Source: Pectobacterium actinidiae
GTDB lineage: Bacteria; Pseudomonadota; Gammaproteobacteria; Enterobacterales; Enterobacteriaceae
Assembly (NCBI RefSeq): GCF_000803315.1
Contig: NZ_JRMH01000001.1
Span: 3,224,001 to 3,288,000, forward strand
Length of the DNA: 64,000 nucleotides
Direction of reading: 5' to 3'
The position numbers and the translations under genes are program-made. How positions within the stretch are numbered: position 1 is the first letter of the stretch; every line of letters begins with the position of its first letter. The notes beneath the pieces are model-generated. The model was not told the DNA's origin. It made no database searches and worked only from the letters and a program-made list of their open reading frames with translations. Positions 56,727 through 64,000 of the stretch are shown here, piece by piece.

Positions 56727-57854
56727 TTATTTCTTCGCTGGCAGCGTGACCCAGTAGCCTGGTTGATACGGGAGCGGCAGGAACTTCTCATGGAAGGTGC
56801 GGAATGTCGCATCAGGATCGATATCCTTGAACAGCTCCGGGTGCATCCATTTTGCCAATACCTGAATCGCCACAAACTGATACGGGCTGTCATAGAACTG
56901 ATGCCAGATAGCATGGGCATGACCATTGGTCGCTACCGGCAACGTTTTGAATGCCGAGCGCTCCATCAATTTTTGCAGGCGTTGCAGCGCTTCCTTCTGA
57001 TCGGCTCCCGGTCCGACGCCAACCCAGCCATTCGCTGTGTTGTAGTTTTTCCAGTTAGCCCCTGTCACCACCACCACATCCGGGCGAGAGCTGATAATCT
57101 GTTCAGGATTCAGCGTACCAAACGTGCCAGGAATGATGTTCTTGGCAATGTTGTCACCGCCAGCGGCCTCAACCATGCGGCCAAAGTTCTCATCACCAAA
57201 TGACATGCAGCACTCTTCGTCATAGCCGCCAGCACGGTCAATCATCACTTTCGGACGTGGGCCCTGATAGTTCTTCAACCGATCGGTGACAAGCTCAATC
57301 TGCTCACGACGGAACTTAATGATCTCTTCCGCACGCTGTGGTTTGCCAACCAGTTGGCCCATGATGTGAATGCTTTTTTCTGCGTTCTCAAACGGCTTCT
57401 CGCGGAAATCGATGAACACCACCGGAATACCCAGCGAACTGAGTTTCTCAATCAACTTGCCTTCATCCGTCGCCGCTTTTGATTCCAGATTCATCAGTAC
57501 CAAATCCGGCTTCAGCGTCAATGCCTGCTCGACGTTGAAGGTGCCGTCTTTCGCTCCGCCAAAGGTCGGCAGCTTTTTAATTTCCGGGTATTTCTTTTCG
57601 TAAGCCAGATAGCCGTCGTAATCGGCTTTCGGCAAATCGTCACGCCAGCCAACTACGCGCTGGAACGGAGCCTCGGTATCAAAGGCAGCCAGCAGATAAA
57701 TCTGTCGACCTTCCCCTAAGATAATCCGCTTCACTTCGGATTTGATTTCTACCTTCCTGCCACTAACGTCTTCAATAACAATCGGGTTAGCGCTGGCGAT
57801 AACGCTAGCACTCAGCCCCAACAGAGCAACGACTGAAAACAGCCATTTCTTCAT
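56727..57854 (-). CDS. Periplasmic substrate-binding protein of an iron ABC transporter, copy 2
   Basis: A 375-residue binding protein with a signal peptide (FSVVALLGLSASVIASA, cut near residue 22). It contains VIEDVSGRKVEIKSEVKRII, then EGRQIYLLAA and a cysteine pair in GGYDEECCMSFGDENFG (about residues 212-213) at the same place as in the copy at 53650. No permease or ATPase accompanies it, so it probably feeds the convergent transporter. A Fur box lies 33 bases before the ATG. The two copies have diverged strongly and may bind different chelates. Confidence 0.83.
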   Translation of the reverse strand: MKKWLFSVVALLGLSASVIASANPIVIEDVSGRKVEIKSEVKRIILGEGRQIYLLAAFDTEAPFQRVVGWRDDLPKADYDGYLAYEKKYPEIKKLPTFGGAKDGTFNVEQALTLKPDLVLMNLESKAATDEGKLIEKLSSLGIPVVFIDFREKPFENAEKSIHIMGQLVGKPQRAEEIIKFRREQIELVTDRLKNYQGPRPKVMIDRAGGYDEECCMSFGDENFGRMVEAAGGDNIAKNIIPGTFGTLNPEQIISSRPDVVVVTGANWKNYNTANGWVGVGPGADQKEALQRLQKLMERSAFKTLPVATNGHAHAIWHQFYDSPYQFVAIQVLAKWMHPELFKDIDPDATFRTFHEKFLPLPYQPGYWVTLPAKK

Positions 57855-57886
57855 TATTATTCCCTTCTGCGATTATGGTTATAAAT

Positions 57887-57905
57887 GATAATAGTTATCA
57901 TTATT
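57887..57905. promoter_or_regulatory. Fur box before the second binding-protein gene
   Basis: GATAATAGTTATCATTATT matches the 19-base Fur consensus GATAATGATAATCATTATC at most positions. It lies upstream of the gene ending at 56727 and read leftward. Confidence 0.8.
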
Positions 57906-57972
57906 GAAATAATATCCTGCCGTGATTAACAGAAGCAATGGGTTTTTAACGCAGCGTTAATAAAAGGTAAAA

Positions 57973-59076
57973 TTAACCGGAGAATGGCCGAATGCCGCCC
58001 ATCATCGCGGGCTGTGCACTGAGATAAAGCAGGACGCCGGAGCCAACTAAAATCAGCCCGCCGGCAAACGCCAGAAGAGAAAAAGCCGCACGTTGCCACA
58101 CGGGCGAGGCACGGTTTGCACCTAAGCGCTCAACCACGCGACGGCAGTAAAAAACCAACACGGCCAGTGCCGAGATTGTGATCGCCGTTCCGGCAGCCAT
58201 CACCAGCGCAGAGGCCACGCCCCACCAATACACGCCGATCACTTTAGAGAAAAGCAGCACCAGAATAGCGCCAGAGCACGGGCGCATCCCCATCGCCAAC
58301 ACAATCATCAGCCGCGTACGCCAGCTGCTATCGCGCTCAAGTTCCTCATTGCTCGGGAGATGGCGGTGCCCGCAGCCGCAGTCGGCATCGTGCTGATGAG
58401 GAGAAGAGGAAAGCACAGGCATCGGGCGAAGCGCCATACGTCTATCGGTCGGTACGTTGAGCTGGGCTGCATTCAAAGAATCTACGTGCAAAGGCGTCAC
58501 GCGCAAAATCGTCGCAGGCTTAGGCTGCCGAACAAGGGCGATATACAGCTGTTTCAACGCGCGGAAACAGAGCAGTAGCCCCAGCCCCGCCACGAGCACG
58601 AAGCTCCCCTTCTCCATCCAGAAACTGCTGTCATGCAACGTTCGACTCGACAGTTGTAAAATCCCTAATACCACGGTCACCAGCGCGACTGCCATCAGCC
58701 CCTGAACCAGCGACGCAGCAAGCGTCAACTTCAGGCTGCTTTTCAGCTTCGACGGATGTGTCGCCAGATAGGTCATGATGACGACTTTACCGTGCCCCGG
58801 CCCGACGGCATGAAGCACGCCATAGACCAGACTGAACATCATCAGGCTCAGCCCCGCCTGATGCGGCTGCTGTTCCACCATCTGCAACAGATGCGACATC
58901 TGCTGATGCAGCGATTTCTGCCAGATCGCGCTTTGCAGCACGATTTGCGGCCAGTATCCGACGATGTAATGCAGCGCTGAGGCCAGCAGTGCCAAAAACA
59001 GCCACAGCGGCCACAGATCGCGCAATCGGCTCAACAACGGGCGCTGACGCGGCAGCGAGCCGAGGTTCACTGACAT
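57973..59076 (-). CDS. NicO-family metal permease, ZevB-like
   Basis: A 367-residue inner-membrane protein of the nickel/cobalt (RcnA/NicO) family. Metal motifs are HAVGPGHGKVV (about residues 89-99), a His/Cys-rich cytoplasmic loop HQHDADCGCGHRH (about 228-240), and GMRPCSGAILVLLFSKVIG (about 263-281). Together with the adjoining DUF1007 protein it matches the ZevAB zinc uptake pair described in Haemophilus influenzae. It overlaps the end of that gene by 10 bases, which suggests coupling. Transport of nickel or cobalt is the alternative. Confidence 0.85.
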   Translation of the reverse strand: MSVNLGSLPRQRPLLSRLRDLWPLWLFLALLASALHYIVGYWPQIVLQSAIWQKSLHQQMSHLLQMVEQQPHQAGLSLMMFSLVYGVLHAVGPGHGKVVIMTYLATHPSKLKSSLKLTLAASLVQGLMAVALVTVVLGILQLSSRTLHDSSFWMEKGSFVLVAGLGLLLCFRALKQLYIALVRQPKPATILRVTPLHVDSLNAAQLNVPTDRRMALRPMPVLSSSPHQHDADCGCGHRHLPSNEELERDSSWRTRLMIVLAMGMRPCSGAILVLLFSKVIGVYWWGVASALVMAAGTAITISALAVLVFYCRRVVERLGANRASPVWQRAAFSLLAFAGGLILVGSGVLLYLSAQPAMMGGIRPFSG

Positions 59077-59726
59077 TGCAATGTCACCCGCTGTGCAAAC
59101 TGTTTCCCCAGTTCCATGTCTTCATCCGGCGCATCGTTCTTATCCAGCGACAGCGCATAGGATTGCAGTTCAGCGTTAGGTTCCGGCGTAACGAGCGAAG
59201 TTTTACAACGTGAAGCCAGCGCAGGTGCGAGCGTAACGGCCTTGTCATTCTGGTAGGACATATCGACAAAGTAGGTAGGATCGTAAGTAGAAATCAGCAA
59301 AGGCTTGCCCGCCAGCGGCTGTGGATGCGCCAGCGGCAGCACAAACTCCAGTACTGCCTGATTGCCTTTGCGGGAAAGATGATACTCCGTTGGCATCGGT
59401 GCATATTTCACGGGCTGACCATCACGATAAATATCGGTGAAATAGTGCTGCCCTAACACATTAGCCATCACTTCCGCCGCCAGTTTTTTCCAGACTTCAG
59501 AGTCCTTCTTCGCTTTCCCAGCGTCATACAACAGGTCGGCAGACGTGATGGGATCCATCGTCCACAGCATACGTAAACCAGTGATGTTGTCGTTCTTGCT
59601 CTCAACTGTCGTCTGCATATCAATAAAACTGTGTGGGTGAGCGAAAACGGGCTGGCCGAATGCCAAACCTGTCATCAGCAACGTTATCCGTCCGCACCAC
59701 CGTTTCAAAGCGTTATAATGTAACAT
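59067..59726 (-). CDS. DUF1007 periplasmic protein, ZevA-like
   Basis: A 219-residue exported protein with a signal peptide (RITLLMTGLAFGQPVFA) and the mature N-terminus HPHSFIDMQ, a HxH metal site right after cleavage as in ZevA. DUF1007 landmarks are LRMLWTMDPITSADLLYD and YDPTYFVDMSYQNDKA. I take ATG 59726; GTG 59738 would add four residues and neither has a good ribosome binding site. A Zur-like palindrome covers the first codons. It is co-transcribed with the NicO-type permease gene. Confidence 0.8.
   Translation of the reverse strand: MLHYNALKRWCGRITLLMTGLAFGQPVFAHPHSFIDMQTTVESKNDNITGLRMLWTMDPITSADLLYDAGKAKKDSEVWKKLAAEVMANVLGQHYFTDIYRDGQPVKYAPMPTEYHLSRKGNQAVLEFVLPLAHPQPLAGKPLLISTYDPTYFVDMSYQNDKAVTLAPALASRCKTSLVTPEPNAELQSYALSLDKNDAPDEDMELGKQFAQRVTLQCQ
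59711..59725. promoter_or_regulatory. Zur-box-like palindrome at the zevA-like start
   Basis: CGTTATAATGTAACA agrees with TGTTATANTATAACA, the core of the enterobacterial Zur box, at 12 of 14 defined positions. It overlaps the first codons of the gene, which is unusual, so this could be chance in an A/T-rich spot. Confidence 0.35.
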
Positions 59727-59769
59727 TATTTTTACCACACTACGTTATCTTGACAGTACACGCCATTTC

Positions 59770-60930
59770 TTACGCCTTTTCGACAGCAGTATGGTGGCTG
59801 ACAGAAGGCCGAATAAACAAGGCCGGAACCGCCAGCAGCGCCATCACCCAGAACGTGCCGCCCTGCAGGTGTTCGAACAGGAAACCGGACACCATCGTCA
59901 TCACCGCGATACTCCCGCCCATTGCCAACGCGGAATACACCGCCTGTAGCCGCAGAATGTCACCACCGGTACGTGCAGCGATAAAGCGCATAGCCGCCAG
60001 ATGGCACACGGTGAACGTACCGCAGTGCAATATCTGTATCACAATCAGCCACGGCAGAGCCACTGTCACGCCCATCAAACCCCAGCGCACCACGCCGCAT
60101 ACGGCCGAGAGCAAAAGAAGCTGTCTCGCACTCCAGCGTCGGAACAGGCGCTGGCTGAAAGTAAAGATGACAATCTCCGCAACCACGCCTAACGACCAGA
60201 GATAGCCAATAATCGAGGCGGAATAGCCCGAATCCTGCCAATAAATGACGCTGAAACCATAGTAAGCCGCGTGTGCCCCTTGCAGCAGCGACACGCAAAG
60301 CAGAAAACGCCATACCGCGGGTTCGGTCAGCAACGTTTTCCACGGTGTGACGTTGACCGATTGGGCTGTCGACGCTGCCGCTTGCGGCATCACGCTGGGA
60401 CGAAGCAGCATGCCTAATAGCATCACAACCAGCCCCGCGCTGAGGATTGCCAAAATCGCCGGATGTCCCCAGATAGCGACCAGTTCACCCGTTGCAGCAG
60501 AAGCGATAACAAACGCTATCGAGCCCCAGACGCGCACCTTGCCATAATCCATCACGACCTGCCGCTGCCAGGTCGCGGCTAATGCATCGGTCAGCGGCAC
60601 CAGCGGTGCGAAAAACAGGTTAAACCCGATCATCACTATCATCAGCCACAGCCAGGCATTCCCCAGCCAGAAACCGACGGCCAGCGCCAGTGACAGCAAC
60701 GCCAGCCCACGTAATACCGTAATCAATTTGGACGGATCTTTCACGCTGGGCGTGATGACCAGACTGCCGACGAAGCGCGCCACTAGCCCCGCCCCCAGCA
60801 GCATGCCGATGGACTCAGCGGACAGCCCTTCGCCTTTCAGCCATCCGCCCCAAAACGGCAGGAAAACACCATAGCAAAAAAAATAGGTGAAATAGCTCAG
60901 CGCCAACCAGCGCGTCGATTGCAAAACCAT
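59770..60930 (-). CDS. hcaT: MFS transporter HcaT
   Basis: A 386-residue inner-membrane carrier with 12 helices, matching E. coli HcaT, which is annotated as a 3-phenylpropionate importer. The start RWLALSYFTYFFCYGVFLPF, the early GMLLGAGLVARFVGS, and GKVRVWGSIAFVIAS are characteristic of this PPP-family subgroup. In E. coli it lies near suhB and glyA, as here. No hca catabolic genes are in the window, so the substrate may differ. Confidence 0.87.
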   Translation of the reverse strand: MVLQSTRWLALSYFTYFFCYGVFLPFWGGWLKGEGLSAESIGMLLGAGLVARFVGSLVITPSVKDPSKLITVLRGLALLSLALAVGFWLGNAWLWLMIVMIGFNLFFAPLVPLTDALAATWQRQVVMDYGKVRVWGSIAFVIASAATGELVAIWGHPAILAILSAGLVVMLLGMLLRPSVMPQAAASTAQSVNVTPWKTLLTEPAVWRFLLCVSLLQGAHAAYYGFSVIYWQDSGYSASIIGYLWSLGVVAEIVIFTFSQRLFRRWSARQLLLLSAVCGVVRWGLMGVTVALPWLIVIQILHCGTFTVCHLAAMRFIAARTGGDILRLQAVYSALAMGGSIAVMTMVSGFLFEHLQGGTFWVMALLAVPALFIRPSVSHHTAVEKA

Positions 60931-61130
60931 GATTCCTCCCTTTCGGTGACGAACTCCCCTAGCTTCGGCACTTTTTTGCCGGTTACTGTGTCAGAGTGCA
61001 CACGGCGGCGCAACGCGTTATTCGTCATTAAACGCGAACGGAGATACCAGCCCGATCGACAGGCATAAAAAATTTCCGGGAGAAATTTTTAACGTTGCGT
61101 CAGCAACGGCCCGCAGGGATAGCCGCCATA

Positions 61131-61164
61131 AAAAACGCCAGCACTCAGGCTGGCGTTTGGGAAG
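61131..61164 (-). terminator. Rho-independent terminator of glyA
   Basis: On the minus strand ACGCCAGCC pairs with GGCTGGCGT across TGAGTGCT-like loop bases (+ strand 61135-61157), followed by a run of T (complement of the A run at 61130-61135). It lies about 40 bases beyond the glyA stop. Confidence 0.85.
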
Positions 61165-61197
61165 TGTTCCGACAGTGATGTCAGAGAAAATGCCGAA

Positions 61198-62451
61198 TTA
61201 TGCGTAAACTGGGAAGCGGGCGCAGATATCCAGAACTTTCTGTTTCACGCGTTCAATGGTCGCTTCGTCGTTGATGTTGTCTAACACATCACAGATCCAG
61301 CCAGCCAGTTCACGCACTTCCGCTTCTTTAAAGCCGCGACGAGTTGCCGCTGGCGTACCGATACGGATACCGGAAGTCACAAACGGGCTCTTCGGATCGT
61401 TAGGCACGCTGTTTTTGTTCACGGTGATGTTCGCACGGCCCAGCGCAGCATCAGCTTCTTTACCGGTCAGGTTTTTGCTCACCAGATCCAGCAGGAACAG
61501 ATGGTTGCTGGTTGCACCAGAAACGACATTAAAACCACGTGACAGGAAAACTTCAACCATTGCTTTGGCGTTTTTCGCGACCTGCTGCTGATAAACCTTG
61601 AATTCAGGCTCCATCGCTTCTTTCAGCGCAACCGCTTTACCCGCGATAACGTGCATCAACGGGCCGCCCTGACCGCCTGGGAAAACAGCTGAGTTCAGTT
61701 TTTTGTACAGCTCTTCGTCGCCGCCTTTCGCCAGAATCAGGCCACCGCGTGGACCAGCCAGCGTTTTGTGCGTGGTGGTGGTCACAATGTGAGCATGAGG
61801 AACCGGGTTAGGGTAAACATCTGCGGCAATCAGACCGGCAACGTGTGCCATATCAACAAACAGGTAAGCACCGATGCTGTCAGCGATTTCACGCATCTTC
61901 GCCCAGTCAACCACGCCAGAGTAAGCAGAGAAACCGCCAACGATCATTTTTGGCTTATGCGTACGCGCCAGTTCAGCCATTTCGTCGTAGTCGATCTTGC
62001 CGCTTTCGTCGATACCATAAGGAATGACGTTATACAGTTTACCCGACAGGTTAACCGGAGAACCGTGCGTCAGGTGGCCACCGTGCGCCAGGTTCATCCC
62101 CAGAATGGTGTCGCCCGGTTGCAGCAGCGCAGTGTAAACGGCAAAGTTCGCCTGAGAGCCGGAGTGCGGCTGCACGTTGGCATAATCGGCACCGAACAGC
62201 GCTTTCGCACGGTCGATCGCCAGTTGCTCAACGATATCAACATACTCACAGCCGCCGTAGTAACGTTTGCCCGGATAACCTTCAGCATACTTGTTCGTCA
62301 GCTGAGACCCTTGAGCCTGCATAACGCGTGGGCTGGTGTAGTTTTCTGACGCAATCAGTTCAATGTGCTCTTCCTGACGCACCACTTCTTGCTCCATTGC
62401 TTGCCACAGGTCGGCATCATAATCGGCAATGTTCATTTCACGCTTTAACAT
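61198..62451 (-). CDS. glyA: Serine hydroxymethyltransferase GlyA
   Basis: A pyridoxal-phosphate enzyme of 417 residues that converts serine and tetrahydrofolate to glycine and methylene-tetrahydrofolate. The PLP Lys lies in [18 protein letters not shown] (about 229). Other hallmarks are [20 protein letters not shown] and [15 protein letters not shown]. The length equals E. coli GlyA. It is divergent from hmp across 356 bases. Confidence 0.97.
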   Translation of the reverse strand: MLKREMNIADYDADLWQAMEQEVVRQEEHIELIASENYTSPRVMQAQGSQLTNKYAEGYPGKRYYGGCEYVDIVEQLAIDRAKALFGADYANVQPHSGSQANFAVYTALLQPGDTILGMNLAHGGHLTHGSPVNLSGKLYNVIPYGIDESGKIDYDEMAELARTHKPKMIVGGFSAYSGVVDWAKMREIADSIGAYLFVDMAHVAGLIAADVYPNPVPHAHIVTTTTHKTLAGPRGGLILAKGGDEELYKKLNSAVFPGGQGGPLMHVIAGKAVALKEAMEPEFKVYQQQVAKNAKAMVEVFLSRGFNVVSGATSNHLFLLDLVSKNLTGKEADAALGRANITVNKNSVPNDPKSPFVTSGIRIGTPAATRRGFKEAEVRELAGWICDVLDNINDEATIERVKQKVLDICARFPVYA

Positions 62452-62758
62452 CCGGATCTCCTGACTCAGCTAACATAAATATACTGGGAATTAATGGCCC
62501 ATTAGGGAATTGGGCTACCCTTTTGGGGAATGGCGTATAGTGTAAACCGTTTTTCCCTAATGAAGATAGGTCTTGACAGAGGTTTTTACGCAAACGATTA
62601 GCTACAGGCAGCACAAGGCTTCAGCAAACATCTACTGCGCGGTGGCAAACGGATTTTTCTTCATTCTCAATCTGCTATTTCTTCATGTTATTCCCTTTGA
62701 CTCTCCCTAAAAGCCCCTACCACCAAAAAGGTAATTTACAGCGGCGGACAAACCCAAT
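62452..62758. promoter_or_regulatory. glyA upstream region with candidate PurR site
   Basis: The divergent region between glyA and hmp holds no gene. ACGCAAACGATTAGCT (62588-62603) matches the PurR consensus ACGCAAACGTTTGCGT at 12 of 16 positions; E. coli glyA is repressed by PurR and activated by MetR. TATACG around 62535 on the minus strand could be the glyA -10. I could not place MetR sites with confidence. Confidence 0.45.
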
Positions 62759-62781
62759 AAGATGCATGTAAAATACAACTT
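62759..62781 (+). promoter_or_regulatory. NsrR box before hmp
   Basis: The 23 bases begin AAGATGCAT and end ATACAACTT, an inverted repeat matching the NsrR consensus AAGATGCAT-N5-ATGCATCTT with two changes in the right arm. It lies 26 bases before the hmp start. Hmp is the classic NsrR target. Confidence 0.85.
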
Positions 62782-62807
62782 ATAAGTCATACCAATAAGG
62801 AGTCACC

Positions 62808-63998
62808 ATGCTGGATAACCACACTATCGCCATCGTTAAATCGACTATTCCTCTGCTGGCGGAAACAGGCCCGAAACTGACCGCACATTTTTACGATCGC
62901 ATGTTTACGCACAACCCTGAGCTCAAAGATATTTTTAACATGAGCAACCAGCGCAATGGCGATCAGCGTGAAGCGCTGTTTAATGCCATTTGTGCTTATG
63001 CGACGAATATTGAAAACCTGGCCGCACTGCTGCCTGCGGTTGAGCGCATCGCCCAGAAGCATGCCAGCTTTAACATTCAGGCCGATCAGTATCAGATCGT
63101 GGGTAATCACTTATTGGCCACGCTGGATGAACTGTTTAGCCCAGGACAAGACGTGCTGGATGCCTGGGGTAAAGCCTATGGTGTGTTAGCCAATGTCTTC
63201 ATCCAGCGCGAAGGCGATATCTACCGCAGCACCGAAGCGAAAAACGGCGGCTGGAGCGGTGTCCGGCCTTTCCGTATTGTGAACAAGCAGCCGCAAAGTT
63301 CGGTGATCACCAGCTTTACACTGGAGCCCACCGACGGCCAGCCTATTGCTGATTTTCAGCCAGGCCAATATCTGGCGGTTTACATCAAGCATGACAGTTT
63401 TGCCAATCAGGAAATTCGCCAATATTCTCTAACCCATGCACCGAATGGTAAGTCCTACCGAATCGCAGTTAAACGTGAAGCACAAGGCACCGTTTCTGGC
63501 TATCTGCATGATACCGCTCGCGAAGGCGATATCATTCATCTGGCGGCTCCGCACGGCGATTTCTTCCTTGATATCCCAACCGACACACCCGTTGCCCTGA
63601 TTTCCGGTGGCGTGGGGCAAACCCCGATGCTGGGCATGCTACATACGCTAAAACAACAGGATCATCAGGCGAAGGTGCTATGGCTGCACGCGGCAGAAAA
63701 CGGCACAGCGCATGCGTTTGCTGATGAAATCGAACAAACGGGTCATTCGCTACCACAGTTCCAGCATCATATTTGGTATCGCGAACCGCAGCAGGCCGAT
63801 CGTCCAGGTGAAGATTACCATCACAGCGGACTGATGCAGTTGGCCTCATTACACGATGAATTAACCACGCCTAATATGCATTATTACCTGTGCGGCCCTG
63901 TGGTTTTCATGCAGTTTGTCGCACAACAACTGCTGGCTATGGGCATCCCCATGGAGCAACTGCATTACGAATGTTTTGGTCCGCATAAAGTTGTCTAA
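62808..63998 (+). CDS. hmp: Flavohemoprotein Hmp (nitric oxide dioxygenase)
   Basis: Hmp converts NO to nitrate using NAD(P)H and O2. The 396-residue protein has an N-terminal globin domain with the proximal His in [20 protein letters not shown] (about residue 85) and distal Tyr/Gln in the FYDRMF helix, an FAD domain with [20 protein letters not shown] (RxYS), and an NAD domain with [18 protein letters not shown] and the closing [16 protein letters not shown] precedes the ATG. It ends two bases before the window edge. Confidence 0.97.
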   Translation: MLDNHTIAIVKSTIPLLAETGPKLTAHFYDRMFTHNPELKDIFNMSNQRNGDQREALFNAICAYATNIENLAALLPAVERIAQKHASFNIQADQYQIVGNHLLATLDELFSPGQDVLDAWGKAYGVLANVFIQREGDIYRSTEAKNGGWSGVRPFRIVNKQPQSSVITSFTLEPTDGQPIADFQPGQYLAVYIKHDSFANQEIRQYSLTHAPNGKSYRIAVKREAQGTVSGYLHDTAREGDIIHLAAPHGDFFLDIPTDTPVALISGGVGQTPMLGMLHTLKQQDHQAKVLWLHAAENGTAHAFADEIEQTGHSLPQFQHHIWYREPQQADRPGEDYHHSGLMQLASLHDELTTPNMHYYLCGPVVFMQFVAQQLLAMGIPMEQLHYECFGPHKVV

Positions 63999-64000
63999 CC

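Noticed and set aside
1..64000. CRISPR array, tRNA or rRNA genes, insertion sequence with transposase, prophage
   Set aside because: No regularly spaced repeats, no cloverleaf or rRNA sequence that I recognise, and no transposase or phage gene; the only mobile-like sequences are the non-coding repeats.

Overview
The window reads as chromosomal DNA of a soft-rot enterobacterium, most likely Pectobacterium. Gene order and protein sequences are enterobacterial throughout (mdtD-baeSR, yegQ-cyaR-yegS, guaBA-xseA, der-bamB-yfgM-hisS-ispG-rodZ-pilW-rlmN-ndk, the isc operon, suhB, glyA/hmp). The prt1-type metalloprotease and the copies of an enterobacterial TATACCC...GGGTATA repeat point to Pectobacterium. 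This is a judgement from recognition, not from a database search.

Layout. 1-398 is a hairpin-rich non-coding stretch. 399-5208 carries mdtD-baeS-baeR followed closely by a Vat-like xenobiotic acetyltransferase and a GNAT acetyltransferase. 5.4-9.7 kb holds a glutathionyl-hydroquinone-reductase-type protein, trhP (yegQ), the CyaR small RNA with its own CRP-type promoter, yegS and psiE. 9.9-11.6 kb is thiMD under a TPP riboswitch. 11.8-18.05 kb holds two zinc alcohol dehydrogenases (ahr, adhP), a membrane diguanylate cyclase, a TauE/SafE exporter divergent from a LysR regulator, and a DUF3750 protein. 18.2-20.3 kb is a small, A/T-richer accessory patch: a MITE-like repeat, two gene remnants (SnoaL-like ester cyclase and GNAT) and an intact divergent TetR/SnoaL-like pair. 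20.4-25.1 kb is guaBA and xseA. 25.4-28 kb has a protealysin-like protease overlapping its probable emfourin inhibitor, then yfgJ and an AEC transporter. 28.1-38 kb is the conserved der-to-ndk cluster. 38.4-43.1 kb is an alpha-glucoside PTS plus family-4 6-phospho-alpha-glucosidase, sseA, and an RpiR regulator. 43.16-43.5 kb is a composite repeat discussed below. 43.5-53.5 kb is sseB, pepB, iscX-fdx-hscAB-iscAUSR, trmJ and suhB. 53.6-57.9 kb is a Fur-box-flanked iron ABC system with two substrate-binding proteins. 58-59.7 kb is a ZevAB-like metal transport pair. hcaT, glyA and hmp close the window.

How the genes work together. Several regulatory circuits can be read directly: a class II CRP site at -41.5 before cyaR; a TPP riboswitch with a plausible anti-Shine-Dalgarno helix before thiM; two tandem type 1 IscR sites before iscR and a terminator-like hairpin between iscR and iscS; a boxA-like element before suhB; Fur boxes on both sides of the iron transporter; an NsrR box before hmp.

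The most unusual structure is at 43164-43507. Compared with the 126-bp solo repeat at 18260-18385, this copy has the same scaffold but is interrupted at three different points by three related cassettes of about 70 bp. Each cassette consists of four consecutive hairpins whose stems differ in sequence between cassettes yet remain paired, in the same orientation and framed by ACAAA...TTTGAAC. I do not recognise a description of this and regard it as the best candidate for something new.
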